NCBI GenBank assembly: GCA_035267785.1
Contig: DATFLL010000082.1
Span: forward strand, 1 to 39,278
DNA length: 39,278 nucleotides
Direction of reading: 5' to 3'
Origin: DATFLL01 sp035267785
GTDB lineage: Bacteria; Pseudomonadota; Gammaproteobacteria; DATFLL01
A program made the translations under genes and the position numbers. The notes below the pieces were generated by a model. The model saw only the letters and a list, made by a program, of their open reading frames with translations, made no database searches and was not told the origin of the DNA. Positions 7,631 to 16,450 of the stretch are shown here, one piece after another (the first letter of the stretch is position 1; every line of letters starts with the position of its first letter).

Positions 7631-8680
7631 CTAGCCGGGTGTCGAGCCCTGCGGCTGGCTCGTATCGAGGCGCTCCATGAGATAACACAGGCAGTCCGAT
7701 CGCACGATATCGAGATTGCGCGTGAGCATGGAGGGCATGAGCGGGCGCGTCGTGCGCAGGACCCCTTCGTCGACTTGGAAGTAGCGATCGGCCACCTCGC
7801 CGCCGAGCTCGTTGTGCGCGTATATCGGCAGGCCATCGCCGCCGTCGACCCACCCGAACGCGGTCCCCGGCGGCAGCTCCTGGAAGTTGAGGTGGTCGAT
7901 ATCGGCCGGCAGCCGCAAACCGACGCCGCGCGCCGCCCCGTCCGGCTCGCCCCCCTCAGAACCCAGGGCCAACCGGATATCCTCCTCCACCTTGACGACC
8001 GCCACCGTGTGGAAGAGATCGATATCGTGCGGGGCGATGGGGTGGTCGGGCAGCTCGTTGAGTCGCAGCGTCGCCTCGACGAACTCGGCGGCGTGCTCCA
8101 CGCCGTGGCGCTGCCCCGGCTGGCCGCACTCGACCGTGACCGCCGGACACAGGTCGGCGAACGCCGCCGACTGCACGCCCTCCGGGCGAATGAAATAGAC
8201 CACGGTGCGCGAGAACAAGGCCGCCAGGTGAAAGAACCGCTGGTCGAGCCGATTGACACAGCCGTAATGCGGATTGAACCCGGTGTTGTTGTGGATGTCG
8301 ATGCTGGCGAACGGCCCGCGTTCGCGCATGGCGTCGACGACCTGGCGCATCAGGGCGTGCTCGGCCGTGCCCTCCCCTTTCCAGACGCGATTGAAGTCGG
8401 CCTGACCCTCCAGTTGACGCAGGCCGTAGCGCGCGGCAGCGACATTGCCCACAAACAGCGACAGGGCCCGCGGCAGCGCTCGCCCTCCCAGCCCGGCCAA
8501 GACCTCGCGCACCGCTTCCCATCCCGTGTCCTCGTTGCCGTGCAGCAGGACCGAAACGAACAGTGGCTCGGCGTTGCGCCCGGGCAGGTGGATCAGACTC
8601 GGCCCGGGCAGCACCTCGTGCAGGCGCGATGCCTCGCATTCGAGCGCGCCGGCGGGCATATGGTCAAAGACGTTGAGCAC
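7631..8680 (-). CDS. Succinylglutamate desuccinylase/aspartoacylase-like (M14) zinc hydrolase
   Basis: This is a 349-residue member of the AstE/AspA branch of the M14 carboxypeptidase-like metallohydrolases, which hydrolyse amide bonds of N-acylated amino acids or small peptides. The zinc ligands are visible: H47 and E50 in HGNEDTG, and H130 in SIDIHNNTG. The presumed general-base Glu is E184 in VTVECGQ. NRVWKG (about residues 97-102) is a substrate-binding block. The substrate cannot be told. It is the last gene of the amgK-led operon and sits 34 bases after a GCS2-type ligase, so an amide-forming and an amide-cleaving enzyme are paired. The start used is GTG 8680 with GGGAG upstream; ATG 8659 is an alternative. 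Confidence 0.85.
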   Translation of the reverse strand: MLNVFDHMPAGALECEASRLHEVLPGPSLIHLPGRNAEPLFVSVLLHGNEDTGWEAVREVLAGLGGRALPRALSLFVGNVAAARYGLRQLEGQADFNRVWKGEGTAEHALMRQVVDAMRERGPFASIDIHNNTGFNPHYGCVNRLDQRFFHLAALFSRTVVYFIRPEGVQSAAFADLCPAVTVECGQPGQRHGVEHAAEFVEATLRLNELPDHPIAPHDIDLFHTVAVVKVEEDIRLALGSEGGEPDGAARGVGLRLPADIDHLNFQELPPGTAFGWVDGGDGLPIYAHNELGGEVADRYFQVDEGVLRTTRPLMPSMLTRNLDIVRSDCLCYLMERLDTSQPQGSTPG

Positions 8681-8714
8681 GAATCACTGACTCCCGATAG
8701 TCGATGGGCGATTG

Positions 8715-10172
8715 TCACAGGGACCATTCGTGGACCGGCGCGCCGCTGTCCTGGCGCTCGCGATAGGCCGCGGTCAGGGCCCGCATGTCGGACCCGTGCT
8801 CGGCGACGAAGGCGCGCTGCCAGCGCGCACCGTTGCGCCCGGTACGCAGACGATCGGCGATGACGCCGAGATAGAGCCCGATGTCGACCGAAGCGATATC
8901 CAGACGCTCCAGTCCGGAGCGGGCGAGCGGCAGGAGGTGCTCGCTCAGCAATTGTTGCACAGGAACCGTTCGCCCATCCAGCCAGCGCACGTTGGCGCGC
9001 AGGCCCAGGCGCGCCGCCGTATAGAAATTGTCGCGCGCCGTGCTGAAATCGAGCAGCGATTCGGGCGGCGGATCGGACTCGGCCAGCGCACTGACGAGCC
9101 CGAAGAAAAAGGCGGCATTGGCGATGGTGTCGAGCACGCTCGGCCCGGCCGCCGCCACCCGGTGCTCGATGCGCAGGTGCGCGGTGCCGTCGGACTCGAA
9201 ACCGATGAGCGGGCGGTTCCAACGCCAGATCGTTCCGTTGTGAAGACGCAGGTGACCCAGCGCCTCGGGCGGGGTGTCGAGCGCCGCGGGCAGCAGGACC
9301 GGATAGTGCTCCAGATTCTCCACGAAGTATTCCAGCACGCTCTTGTGCACGTAATCCGAACCGAAGGTCACGCGCCGGATGGGGCCGAAGGCCGCACCGT
9401 CGTAGCCGCCCACCGGAACGGCCTGCTCGAACAGTGGGATGCGCGTCTCGTCCCAAAGGTCCTTGCCGAACAGATAGGGAGAGTTGGCGCACAGCGCGAC
9501 CATCGGCGCTGACAGGACAATGGCGGCGTTGAGATAGCGCGCGGCCCGCTGCTGCCCGACCTGGATATGAATCTGAAACGAGGTGGCGGCCGACTCGAGC
9601 ATGACGTCTTCATGCTCCACGCGCAGATGCTGCTCGCCCTTGATGTCCAGCACGATGGGCCGACCCCGGCGCAGGCGCAGGACCTGCTCGTTCAGCGCTC
9701 GGTAGCGCCGCAGACCCGACATGTTTGCCAGCGTCAGATCGGCGTCCGCGACCGTCGGCAGAATACCGATCATGAGCAGACCCGCGTACAGGTCCGCGGC
9801 GGTGTCGCGGCAGGACGCCCAGGTCTCGACCAATTCGGCATGCATGGTGCTCAACGCGCCGCGCTCCAGGGGCTGGGGCGTGCTGTTGAGCTCGACGTTG
9901 AACTTGGCCAGCTCCGGACTGACGAGCGGACCGGCCGGGGAAACGGACCGCTGTCCGGTCAGACGGGCGAGAAAGGTGTCATTGCAGGGGGCGGGGCGCC
10001 CAAGCGCGTCGACCAGCCAGGCCTCCAGCTCGAAGCCGCCGACCGAGCCCTGCTCGCGCAGCCGCCGCGACTCGAACCACTCGCGCAGCAGCGCGGTCTC
10101 CTGTTCCAGGCGCGCGCGGTAGCGCTCGAAGTCCTCGAGCTCGAACCGGCTGTCAGTGATTTCCTCGCCCAT
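8715..10172 (-). CDS. Glutamate-cysteine ligase family protein (GCS2/carboxylate-amine ligase type)
   Basis: This is an ATP-dependent carboxylate-amine ligase of the GCS2 kind, about 485 residues, probably cytoplasmic. It likely joins the gamma-carboxyl of glutamate to an amine, classically cysteine in the first step of glutathione synthesis. Evidence is GGFELEAWLVDALGRP near residue 45 (equivalent to the GxExE ATP/Mg motif), LAKFNVELNSTPQPL, the TSFQIHIQVG block near residue 190, LCANSPYLFGKDLWDETR, and TAHLRIEHRVAAAGPS near residue 330, a typical substrate-site block. Other members of the superfamily act on other amines, so glutathione synthesis is probable but not certain. ATG 10172 is preferred over GTG 10175 because AAGGAGAG lies at ideal spacing. 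No gshB is visible in the window. Confidence 0.78.
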   Translation of the reverse strand: MGEEITDSRFELEDFERYRARLEQETALLREWFESRRLREQGSVGGFELEAWLVDALGRPAPCNDTFLARLTGQRSVSPAGPLVSPELAKFNVELNSTPQPLERGALSTMHAELVETWASCRDTAADLYAGLLMIGILPTVADADLTLANMSGLRRYRALNEQVLRLRRGRPIVLDIKGEQHLRVEHEDVMLESAATSFQIHIQVGQQRAARYLNAAIVLSAPMVALCANSPYLFGKDLWDETRIPLFEQAVPVGGYDGAAFGPIRRVTFGSDYVHKSVLEYFVENLEHYPVLLPAALDTPPEALGHLRLHNGTIWRWNRPLIGFESDGTAHLRIEHRVAAAGPSVLDTIANAAFFFGLVSALAESDPPPESLLDFSTARDNFYTAARLGLRANVRWLDGRTVPVQQLLSEHLLPLARSGLERLDIASVDIGLYLGVIADRLRTGRNGARWQRAFVAEHGSDMRALTAAYRERQDSGAPVHEWSL

Positions 10173-10203
10173 CACCCTCTCCTTGTGCCGGGCGGCGCCA
10201 TAC

Positions 10204-10683
10204 TCAGTCGCCCGGCCCGTTCGACTGGGGCGTGTTGTCGTCTTCCTCGTCGCCCGTCTCGTCGTACTGAGCCTCCAGCAGATCGCCCCACTGGCGTTCG
10301 TGGCGTTCCATCACCGCGAGCAGGTCGCGCCGGAAGCTCAGCATAGCCTCTTCGAACACGGTGAAGTCCGCGCCGCCCTCGATGAGCTTGGCCGAACGCT
10401 CCAGGTTCAACAGGGAATCGCGCAGATTGAGACTGGCGGCCATCGCGCCCTTCACCCGCTCGCGCGGCACGGGCACCCAGGCGCGATCGGAGAACAGAGA
10501 GCGCATGTGCTCGCCGACCTCCAGCACCCGTTTGCGCAGTCGCGGCAGGGCGCCAATCTTCGATGCCTTCAGCTCGCCCCACACGCAAAGATCGATCAGC
10601 GTCCCCCAACGTGTGCGCAAGTCCGCCACCGCCGACGCATCGAAGGCGAAGCTCTCGGCAACGATCTCCGGGTCGAAGACCAC
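10204..10683 (-). CDS. Hypothetical acidic protein between murU and the GCS2-like ligase
   Basis: I do not recognise this 159-residue protein. It looks soluble and helical, with heptad-like stretches (RLRKRVLEVGEHMRSLF, SLNLRDSLLNLERSAKLI, EEAMLSFRRDLLAVMERHE) and an acidic, disordered-looking tail (ETGDEEDDNTPQ). No signal peptide or membrane segment is seen. The start is GTG 10683, one base after the murU stop (TGA-G-GTG), with GGAGAGG nine bases upstream, so translation is probably coupled to murU. The frame is open further upstream to 10818, but that part overlaps murU and has no protein-like character. The gene ends 31 bases before the ligase start, so it belongs to the same operon. A scaffold or regulator is possible; nothing shows an enzyme. 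Confidence 0.7.
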   Translation of the reverse strand: MVFDPEIVAESFAFDASAVADLRTRWGTLIDLCVWGELKASKIGALPRLRKRVLEVGEHMRSLFSDRAWVPVPRERVKGAMAASLNLRDSLLNLERSAKLIEGGADFTVFEEAMLSFRRDLLAVMERHERQWGDLLEAQYDETGDEEDDNTPQSNGPGD

Positions 10684-10684
10684 C

Positions 10685-11401
10685 TCAGATACCCTCTCCG
10701 CGCATCGCCGCGGTTCGACCGAGCTCGGCATCGAGCGCGGCCAGGCGCTCGGGCGTGCCCACATCCACCCAGCGCCCGCGATAGTATTCGCCGCCGACGC
10801 GGCCCGCGGCCATCGCACGGCGCAGCAGCGGCGCCAGGGCGAAGGCGCCGCCCTCGCAGCCGGCGAACAACTCGGCGCGATAGAGGCCGATGCCGCTGAA
10901 GGTCAGACGCGGCGCGCCGGCCGGCCCCTGCGCCAGAACGCGCCCGTCCTGCAGCACGAAGTCGCCGTCGCGATGGTGTACCGGATTGTCCACGAGCACC
11001 AGGTAGGCCAGATCGGCGCTGGCTTTCATATGCGCCGCCGGCTCGGCCAGGTGCTCGAAAGGGTAATCGGTCCAGATATCGCCGTTGACCACGACGAAAG
11101 GCCCTTCGCCGAGCAGCGGCAGCGCGCGGAAGATACCCCCGCCGGTCTCCAGGGCGCCCGCGCCCTCGTCCGAGTAACGCAGATGCGCGCCGTAGCGCGC
11201 ACCGTCGCCGAGCGCGGACTCGATCTGGGCGCCGAGATGGGCGTGGTTGATGACGATATCGCGCAGCCCCGCACCGACCAGGGCCGCGAGGTGGTACTCG
11301 ATCAACGCGTGGCCGCCGGCGCGCAGCAGCGGCTTGGGGGTGGAATCGGTCAGCGGGCGCATCCGCTCGCCGCGCCCAGCGGCCAGTATCATCGCATGCA
11401 T
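10685..11401 (-). CDS. murU: N-acetylmuramate alpha-1-phosphate uridylyltransferase
   Basis: MurU converts MurNAc-alpha-1-phosphate plus UTP into UDP-MurNAc, bypassing MurA and MurB in peptidoglycan recycling. The protein is a sugar nucleotidyltransferase of 238 residues with the signature AAGRGERMRPLTDSTPKPLL at residues 7-26, VVNGDIWTDYPF as the metal-binding region, LTFSGIGLYRAELF, and GRWVDVGTPERLAAL at the end. MurU is distinguished from glucose- or mannose-1-phosphate enzymes mainly by its short length and its position directly behind amgK. ATG 11401 is chosen because the motif must be near the N-terminus; the open frame extends to 11647 but overlaps amgK there. The gap to amgK is 32 bases. 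Confidence 0.9.
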   Translation of the reverse strand: MHAMILAAGRGERMRPLTDSTPKPLLRAGGHALIEYHLAALVGAGLRDIVINHAHLGAQIESALGDGARYGAHLRYSDEGAGALETGGGIFRALPLLGEGPFVVVNGDIWTDYPFEHLAEPAAHMKASADLAYLVLVDNPVHHRDGDFVLQDGRVLAQGPAGAPRLTFSGIGLYRAELFAGCEGGAFALAPLLRRAMAAGRVGGEYYRGRWVDVGTPERLAALDAELGRTAAMRGEGI

Positions 11402-11433
11402 GGCGCTCGCAGCTCCTCCGCCACCCGTTCGGC

Positions 11434-12429
11434 TCAGGCGTTCGCCACGCTCAAACGCGGGCCGACCAGGTCCCCGAGCAGCGCCTTGAACTCTGCGAGC
11501 TCGGGATAGCGCGCGCTGACCTCGAGCACATAGCCCAGGGTGCGCGGCACGTCGTTGAGGTAGGCGGGCTTGGCGTCGCGGATATTCAGGCGGGCGAAGA
11601 TACCGGTGGCCTTCAGGTGGCGTTGAATGCCCATGAGATCGAACCAACGCAGGAATCGCTCCGCGTCCTCGTCGGCGAGGATGCCCGACTGGACGGCCCG
11701 CTCATGATATCCCAGTGCCCACTCGTAGACCCGCTCGGTCGGCCAGGCAATGTAGCAATCGCGCAGCAGCGAGACGAGGTCGTAGGTGACGGGGCCGTGG
11801 ACCGCATCCTGGAAATCGAGAATGCCCGGATTGTCCTCGGCGACCAACAGGTTGCGCGAATGATAGTCGCGGTGCACGCAGACCCGCGGCTGCTCCAACG
11901 CCGAGGCGGTCAGGAGTTCGAAGGCGGTATCGAGCACCGCATGCTGGTGCGCCTCGAGATTGAGACCGAGGTGGCGCGTAAGATACCACTCGCGAAACCG
12001 CTCCATCTCCTCGCGCAGCAGCGGCGCGTCATAGGGCGGCAGCGTGTCGGCGCCCGGCCCGCAGGCCTGCAGGGTCGCCAGCGCATCGAGGGCATCGCCG
12101 TACAGGCGGTCCACGGTGTCCGCGTTCAGTTCCGAGAGATAGAGGCGATCGCCCAGATCGGTGAGCAGGAGGAAACCCTGAGACAAATCGGCGAGCAGCA
12201 CGCGCGGCACGTTCAGTCCCAATTCACCGAACAGCGCGGCGACGTGCACGAAGGGATGGCTGTCCTCCTTGTCGGGCGGCGCATCCATCGCGATGCAGGT
12301 ACCCTCCGCGTGACGGACGCGGAAATAGCGCCGGAAGCTCGCATCGCCCGAGACCTGATCGATCTCGAAATCCCCCAGTCCTCCGGCTTCGTGCAGCCAA
12401 CGAGTCAGCGCTTGCAGGCGTTCGGCCAA
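11434..12429 (-). CDS. amgK: Anomeric N-acetylmuramate/N-acetylglucosamine kinase AmgK
   Basis: AmgK phosphorylates MurNAc (and GlcNAc) at the anomeric carbon, producing the MurU substrate. It belongs to the aminoglycoside phosphotransferase (APH) kinase fold, with 331 residues. The catalytic loop is VHRDYHSRNLL (D188 as base, N193 as metal ligand), followed by the DFG-equivalent ILDFQDAVHGP (D205). The N-terminal QVSGDASFRRYFRV is the nucleotide-binding strand region typical of this family. The start is TTG 12429: the sequence just upstream holds GGGGGAGG four bases before it, a strong ribosome site, and no in-frame ATG lies near. It is divergent from lptD, the same arrangement I recall in Pseudomonas aeruginosa. 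Organisms with AmgK-MurU show intrinsic fosfomycin tolerance, which would be expected here. Confidence 0.92.
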   Translation of the reverse strand: MAERLQALTRWLHEAGGLGDFEIDQVSGDASFRRYFRVRHAEGTCIAMDAPPDKEDSHPFVHVAALFGELGLNVPRVLLADLSQGFLLLTDLGDRLYLSELNADTVDRLYGDALDALATLQACGPGADTLPPYDAPLLREEMERFREWYLTRHLGLNLEAHQHAVLDTAFELLTASALEQPRVCVHRDYHSRNLLVAEDNPGILDFQDAVHGPVTYDLVSLLRDCYIAWPTERVYEWALGYHERAVQSGILADEDAERFLRWFDLMGIQRHLKATGIFARLNIRDAKPAYLNDVPRTLGYVLEVSARYPELAEFKALLGDLVGPRLSVANA

Positions 12430-12562
12430 CGATCCTCCCCCTCGCCCAGCGGGCGACTATCTCCGCCCGAGCACCTCGCTATCGCGGCACAGGTCTCGTC
12501 CGGTTCAAATCGGCCAGGGATGAGCCTACGCCAGGCTGACGATCCCCGGCAACCTGCCCGTC

Positions 12563-12571
12563 AGAATAGCA
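12563..12571 (-). promoter_or_regulatory. Possible extended -10 promoter for the amgK operon
   Basis: On the minus strand this reads TGCTATTCT, an extended -10 (TGnTATnnT). No convincing -35 lies at 17 bases, which extended -10 promoters can lack. It would give a leader of about 125 bases before the amgK TTG. The 251-base divergent region 12430-12680 must also carry an lptD promoter, for which I see no clear match; a sigmaE-type site is conceivable but not demonstrated. Confidence 0.3.
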
Positions 12572-12680
12572 TGAATGATTGAAGCCCCTGGATTTCTATG
12601 CGATTTTAAGCGGCTTTCATACCCATGTCGGCCGTCCCCCCATCCGGACGGAACAGCGCCGGCCCAAACAATAAACGGGA

Positions 12681-15053
12681 ATGCCTTTGCCTGCGTCCTC
12701 ACCCGCCTGCCCGCCCGCGCCGCGAACCCCGGGGGTAAACGCCCGGCCGGCCGGCCTCACCGCCAGGGGCAGACGCCGGAGCAGGAACCGGCGGGCGGGG
12801 CTCCTGGGCGCATTGAGTCTGGCCGGGGCGCTCGTGGCTGTCATGGGACCGGCGGCGCAGGCGGACACACCGGCATCATCGAGCCCGCCGCCAAAGACGC
12901 CACCGGCGGTGAGATCGCCCGCGAAGGACCAGGGCCCCTGGGCGCTTTGCCCGCCGCCGGCCGAGGTCTGGCGCCCCAAGCCCACTCCGCCGTCCGCCAC
13001 CGCCGATCAGCTCATTCACGTGTATGCCGACCGCGTCGACATCACCGACAACGACAAGACCACGTTCAGCGGCAATGTCATCGCCCGCCAGGGCCAGCGC
13101 CAGCTTGAAACCGACCGGGCGACGTATTGGCGCAGCGACGACCGCTTCGAGGCCATCGGCGACGTACGCTATTTCAACGGCAGCTTCGTCGTTACCGCCG
13201 ACGGGGCGCGCCTCAAGCTGGATGACAACACCGGCTATTTGACCAATACCCGCTATCGCCTCGGCAGCCGCCACGCCCTGGGCGGTGCCAAACGCGTCGA
13301 GCTGCAGGGCCCCGAGCGCACACGCCTGTCGGACGCGAGCTACACGACCTGCGACTCGGTGCACCCCGACTGGGAGCTGCGCTCGGACGACATCGAGCTC
13401 AACCGCGCCAACGGCCAAGGCACGGCGCGCGACGTGGTGGTCCGTTTCAAGGGCGTACCGTTTCTCTATCTGCCCTACATCCGCTTTCCCATCACCGACG
13501 AGCGCATGTCGGGCTTCCTGTTTCCCAACGTGGGTACCTCCAGCCAAAGCGGTACCGACGTATCCATCCCGTACTATTGGAACATCGCGCCCAACCGTGA
13601 CGCGACCATCACACCGCGATTTCTCTCCAAGCGCGGCGGCATGCTCCAGGGCGAGTTCCGCTATCTCAACGAGGGCAACCACGGCGAGATTCACGCCGCC
13701 GACCTGCCCAACGACAAGCTCACCGGCACCGACCGCAAGCTGCTGTCCTGGCAGCACGCCGGGAGCCCGGAGGCCGGCTGGTCGACCAACGTCAACTTCA
13801 ACTACGTCAGCGACCCGGCCTACTTCCAGGACCTGGGCTCGGATCTGAGCACCGCCAGCGTCACTCACCTCGAGCGCCGGGCGGACCTGGCCTACAACAG
13901 CCGGAACTGGAACCTGCTGACCCGGGTGCAGGGCTTCCAGACGCTGTCGGGCACCAGCCCCTACGAGCGCCTGCCCCAGATCACGCTGACCTCGGTCGCC
14001 CCGCAGCCGGACAACAGCCTGAACTACCTGTTCACCGGTGAGCTGGTGCATTTCGCGCACGCCGACCGGGTGCCCACCGGTACGCGTCTCGACCTGCAGC
14101 CGGGCGTCAGCTTTCCCTACCGCAAGGCCGCGGGCTTCGTAGTCCCCAAGCTGGTCCTGCGCCACACGCAGTATCAACTCACCGACCCGAGCGGCGGCGC
14201 CGACACCCAGCTCACCCGCGACACGCCCATCGCCAGTCTGGATACCGGCCTGTACTTCGAGCGCGACGCGAGCCTGGGCGGCACGCCGCTCACCCAGACA
14301 CTCGAGCCGCGCCTTTACTACCTGTACGTGCCCTATCGCAATCAGGATCAACTGCCCGTCTTCGACACCGGCCGCTACGACTTCAGCTTCAGTCAGCTGT
14401 TTCGCGACAACCGCTTCAGCGGCCCGGACCGCCAGGGCGATGCCAACCAGCTCACGGCCGCGCTGACCACTCGGCTGCTGCGGCGCAAGGACGGGGCCGA
14501 GCTGTTCAACGCCAGCATCGGCCAGATATTCTATTTCGATGATCAGCGCGTGACCCTGCCGGGCGAACCGGTACAAACCAACAACCGGTCCTCGATCGTG
14601 GCCGGCGCCACCGCGCGCTTCTCGCCCGCCTGGTACCTCAACGGCAATATCCAGTGGGACCCGGTCCAGCATCAGGCCGAACAGGGCAGCGCGCGCCTGC
14701 AGTACCACCCCGACCCGCACAGCGTGGTTAACCTGGCCTACCGCTACCGGCGCGACCTGCTGGAAAATACCGACGTCTCCTTCATGTGGCCTCTGGGCCG
14801 GCGCTGGCGGGCCTTTGCCCGCTGGCAGTATTCCATACGCGATGAACTCACCCAGGAGCAGCTGGTCGGAGTACAATACGACAGCTGCTGCTGGGATGTG
14901 CGCCTGCTCAGCCGGCGTTATATCAACAGTCTGGACGGCCAGAGTAATCGAGCCGTCTACCTGGAGTTCGAGCTCAAGGGCCTGTCGAGCTTCGGCGACC
15001 GCAAGCGCATCGAGGGCCTGTTGGATAGTGGTATCCTGGGCTACGACGAGTAA
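12681..15053 (+). CDS. lptD: LPS assembly outer-membrane protein LptD
   Basis: LptD with LptE forms the outer-membrane translocon that inserts lipopolysaccharide into the outer leaflet. The 790-residue protein has a long basic n-region and a signal peptide ending AAQA near residue 61, then an N-terminal OstA/LptA-like beta-taco (about 108-250, LIHVYADRVDITDNDKTTFSG...), then a large beta-barrel with many aromatic strands. The four cysteines that form the two interdomain disulfides are present: C90, C224 and the adjacent pair C736-C737 in YDSCCWDV. The gene heads the lptD-surA-pdxA-rsmA order known from E. coli. The extended Arg/Pro-rich start before the signal peptide is unusual, but no better in-frame start is seen. 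Confidence 0.96.
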   Translation: MPLPASSPACPPAPRTPGVNARPAGLTARGRRRSRNRRAGLLGALSLAGALVAVMGPAAQADTPASSSPPPKTPPAVRSPAKDQGPWALCPPPAEVWRPKPTPPSATADQLIHVYADRVDITDNDKTTFSGNVIARQGQRQLETDRATYWRSDDRFEAIGDVRYFNGSFVVTADGARLKLDDNTGYLTNTRYRLGSRHALGGAKRVELQGPERTRLSDASYTTCDSVHPDWELRSDDIELNRANGQGTARDVVVRFKGVPFLYLPYIRFPITDERMSGFLFPNVGTSSQSGTDVSIPYYWNIAPNRDATITPRFLSKRGGMLQGEFRYLNEGNHGEIHAADLPNDKLTGTDRKLLSWQHAGSPEAGWSTNVNFNYVSDPAYFQDLGSDLSTASVTHLERRADLAYNSRNWNLLTRVQGFQTLSGTSPYERLPQITLTSVAPQPDNSLNYLFTGELVHFAHADRVPTGTRLDLQPGVSFPYRKAAGFVVPKLVLRHTQYQLTDPSGGADTQLTRDTPIASLDTGLYFERDASLGGTPLTQTLEPRLYYLYVPYRNQDQLPVFDTGRYDFSFSQLFRDNRFSGPDRQGDANQLTAALTTRLLRRKDGAELFNASIGQIFYFDDQRVTLPGEPVQTNNRSSIVAGATARFSPAWYLNGNIQWDPVQHQAEQGSARLQYHPDPHSVVNLAYRYRRDLLENTDVSFMWPLGRRWRAFARWQYSIRDELTQEQLVGVQYDSCCWDVRLLSRRYINSLDGQSNRAVYLEFELKGLSSFGDRKRIEGLLDSGILGYDE

Positions 15054-15102
15054 TTTCGACCCGACCGAGACGATCGGGCCCGCCGACCAAGCTGGAAATT
15101 CG

Positions 15103-16419
15103 ATGAAGTCTTCCCTTTTCGCCATCACCCTGTGCCTGCTGCTCGCCGGCCTGCACGCCCCCTTTGCAAGCGCCGATCAGAGCGACTCCAAACCCAAGAT
15201 CGTCGAGTTGGATCGGATCATCGCCGTCGTCAACGACGACGTCATCACGCAAAACGAGCTCAAAAAGCAGGTGCGCCTGATCAAGGACCGCCTCAGTCGC
15301 CAACAGACCCAGCTCCCGCCGGAAAATGTGCTGCGCCGTCAGGTCCTCGAGCACATGGTGGTCAATCACCTGCAACTGCAGGTCGCCAAGCGCCTGGGCA
15401 TCCGCGTCGACGACGATCAGCTCAACCAGGTATTGAACAACATCGCCCGCCAGAACCAGCTGACGCTGACGCAGTTCCGCGCTCTGCTGCAAAAGGAAGG
15501 CTACGACTTCGCCGATTTCCGCGAAGATATCCGCCACCAGATGATCATCAGCCGGCTGCACAAGCGCCAGATCGACGACAAGGTGACGGTGACCGATCAG
15601 GAGGTCGACGACTTCCTGGCCAATAAAGCGGCCAACAAGGGCATGGAAGAGGAATACCACCTGGCCCACATCCTCATCTCGCTGCCCGAGGCGGCCACGC
15701 CCGCGCAAATCCAGGCCGCGCAGGCCAAGGCGCAGAAGGTCCTCGACGAGCTTCGCAACGGCGCCGACTTCAGCCAGACGGCTATCGCGGTGTCCAGCGG
15801 CCAACAGGCCCTCAAGGGCGGCGACCTGGGTTGGCGCAAGGCCGGGCAGCTGCCCACACCCTTCGCCGACGTGGTCACCAAGATGCAGGTCGGCGACATC
15901 AGCGGCCTGATTCGCAGCCCCAGCGGCTTTCACATCATCAAGCTGCTGGACAAGCGCTCGGGCTCCAAGCACATCGTCAAGCAGACGCTGGCACGCCACA
16001 TCCTGATCCGCACCAACGAGCTGGTGAGCAACGACGAGGCCCGCCAGCGCCTGGAGCGCCTGCGCCAGCGCATCCTCAACGGCGCCGACTTCGGCCAGCT
16101 CGCGCGCGCGAACTCCGACGACAAGGTCTCCGCGGCCAACGGCGGCAGTCTCGGCTGGCTCAATCCGGGCGACGTGGTGCCGCGCTTCGAGGAGGTCATG
16201 AACGGCCTCAAGCCCGGCGAGATCAGCCAGCCCTTCCGCACCCGCTTCGGCTGGCACATCGTGCAGGTCATGGCCCGTCGTAACTACGACAACACCAAGG
16301 ACTTCCAGCGCAGCCAGGCCCGCGAGCTGCTGCACAAGCGTAAGGCCGAGGAGGCGCTGCAAAACTGGCTGCGCCAGCTGCGCGACGAGGCCTACGTGCA
16401 GTACCGCTTCAACGACTAG
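15103..16419 (+). CDS. surA: Periplasmic chaperone and peptidyl-prolyl isomerase SurA
   Basis: SurA escorts unfolded outer-membrane proteins, LptD included, through the periplasm to the BAM complex. The 438 residues comprise a signal peptide (cleavage likely after ASA, residue 24), the N-terminal chaperone domain (IVELDRIIAVVNDDVITQNEL... to about 175), two parvulin/PPIC domains (about 180-282, starting YHLAHILISLP, and about 290-390, starting ARHILIRTNE), and a short C-terminal helix that completes the chaperone module. The length is normal for the family. ATG 15103 starts a proper signal peptide; the open frame further upstream overlaps lptD. Only 49 bases separate it from lptD, so the two are probably co-transcribed, which fits their shared task. 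Confidence 0.97.
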   Translation: MKSSLFAITLCLLLAGLHAPFASADQSDSKPKIVELDRIIAVVNDDVITQNELKKQVRLIKDRLSRQQTQLPPENVLRRQVLEHMVVNHLQLQVAKRLGIRVDDDQLNQVLNNIARQNQLTLTQFRALLQKEGYDFADFREDIRHQMIISRLHKRQIDDKVTVTDQEVDDFLANKAANKGMEEEYHLAHILISLPEAATPAQIQAAQAKAQKVLDELRNGADFSQTAIAVSSGQQALKGGDLGWRKAGQLPTPFADVVTKMQVGDISGLIRSPSGFHIIKLLDKRSGSKHIVKQTLARHILIRTNELVSNDEARQRLERLRQRILNGADFGQLARANSDDKVSAANGGSLGWLNPGDVVPRFEEVMNGLKPGEISQPFRTRFGWHIVQVMARRNYDNTKDFQRSQARELLHKRKAEEALQNWLRQLRDEAYVQYRFND

Positions 16420-16450
16420 GACCTCCCCGGTCCCACCTCGTGTACCGGTC

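Noticed and set aside
11402..11647. Longer N-terminus for MurU from an upstream start
   Set aside because: The extra 82 residues overlap amgK and would push the nucleotidyltransferase motif far from the N-terminus, unlike the family.
12876..15128. A 750-residue open frame antisense to lptD
   Set aside because: Antisense frames stay open through GC-rich codon bias. The translation has no recognisable motif, while the sense strand encodes a complete LptD with all its cysteines.
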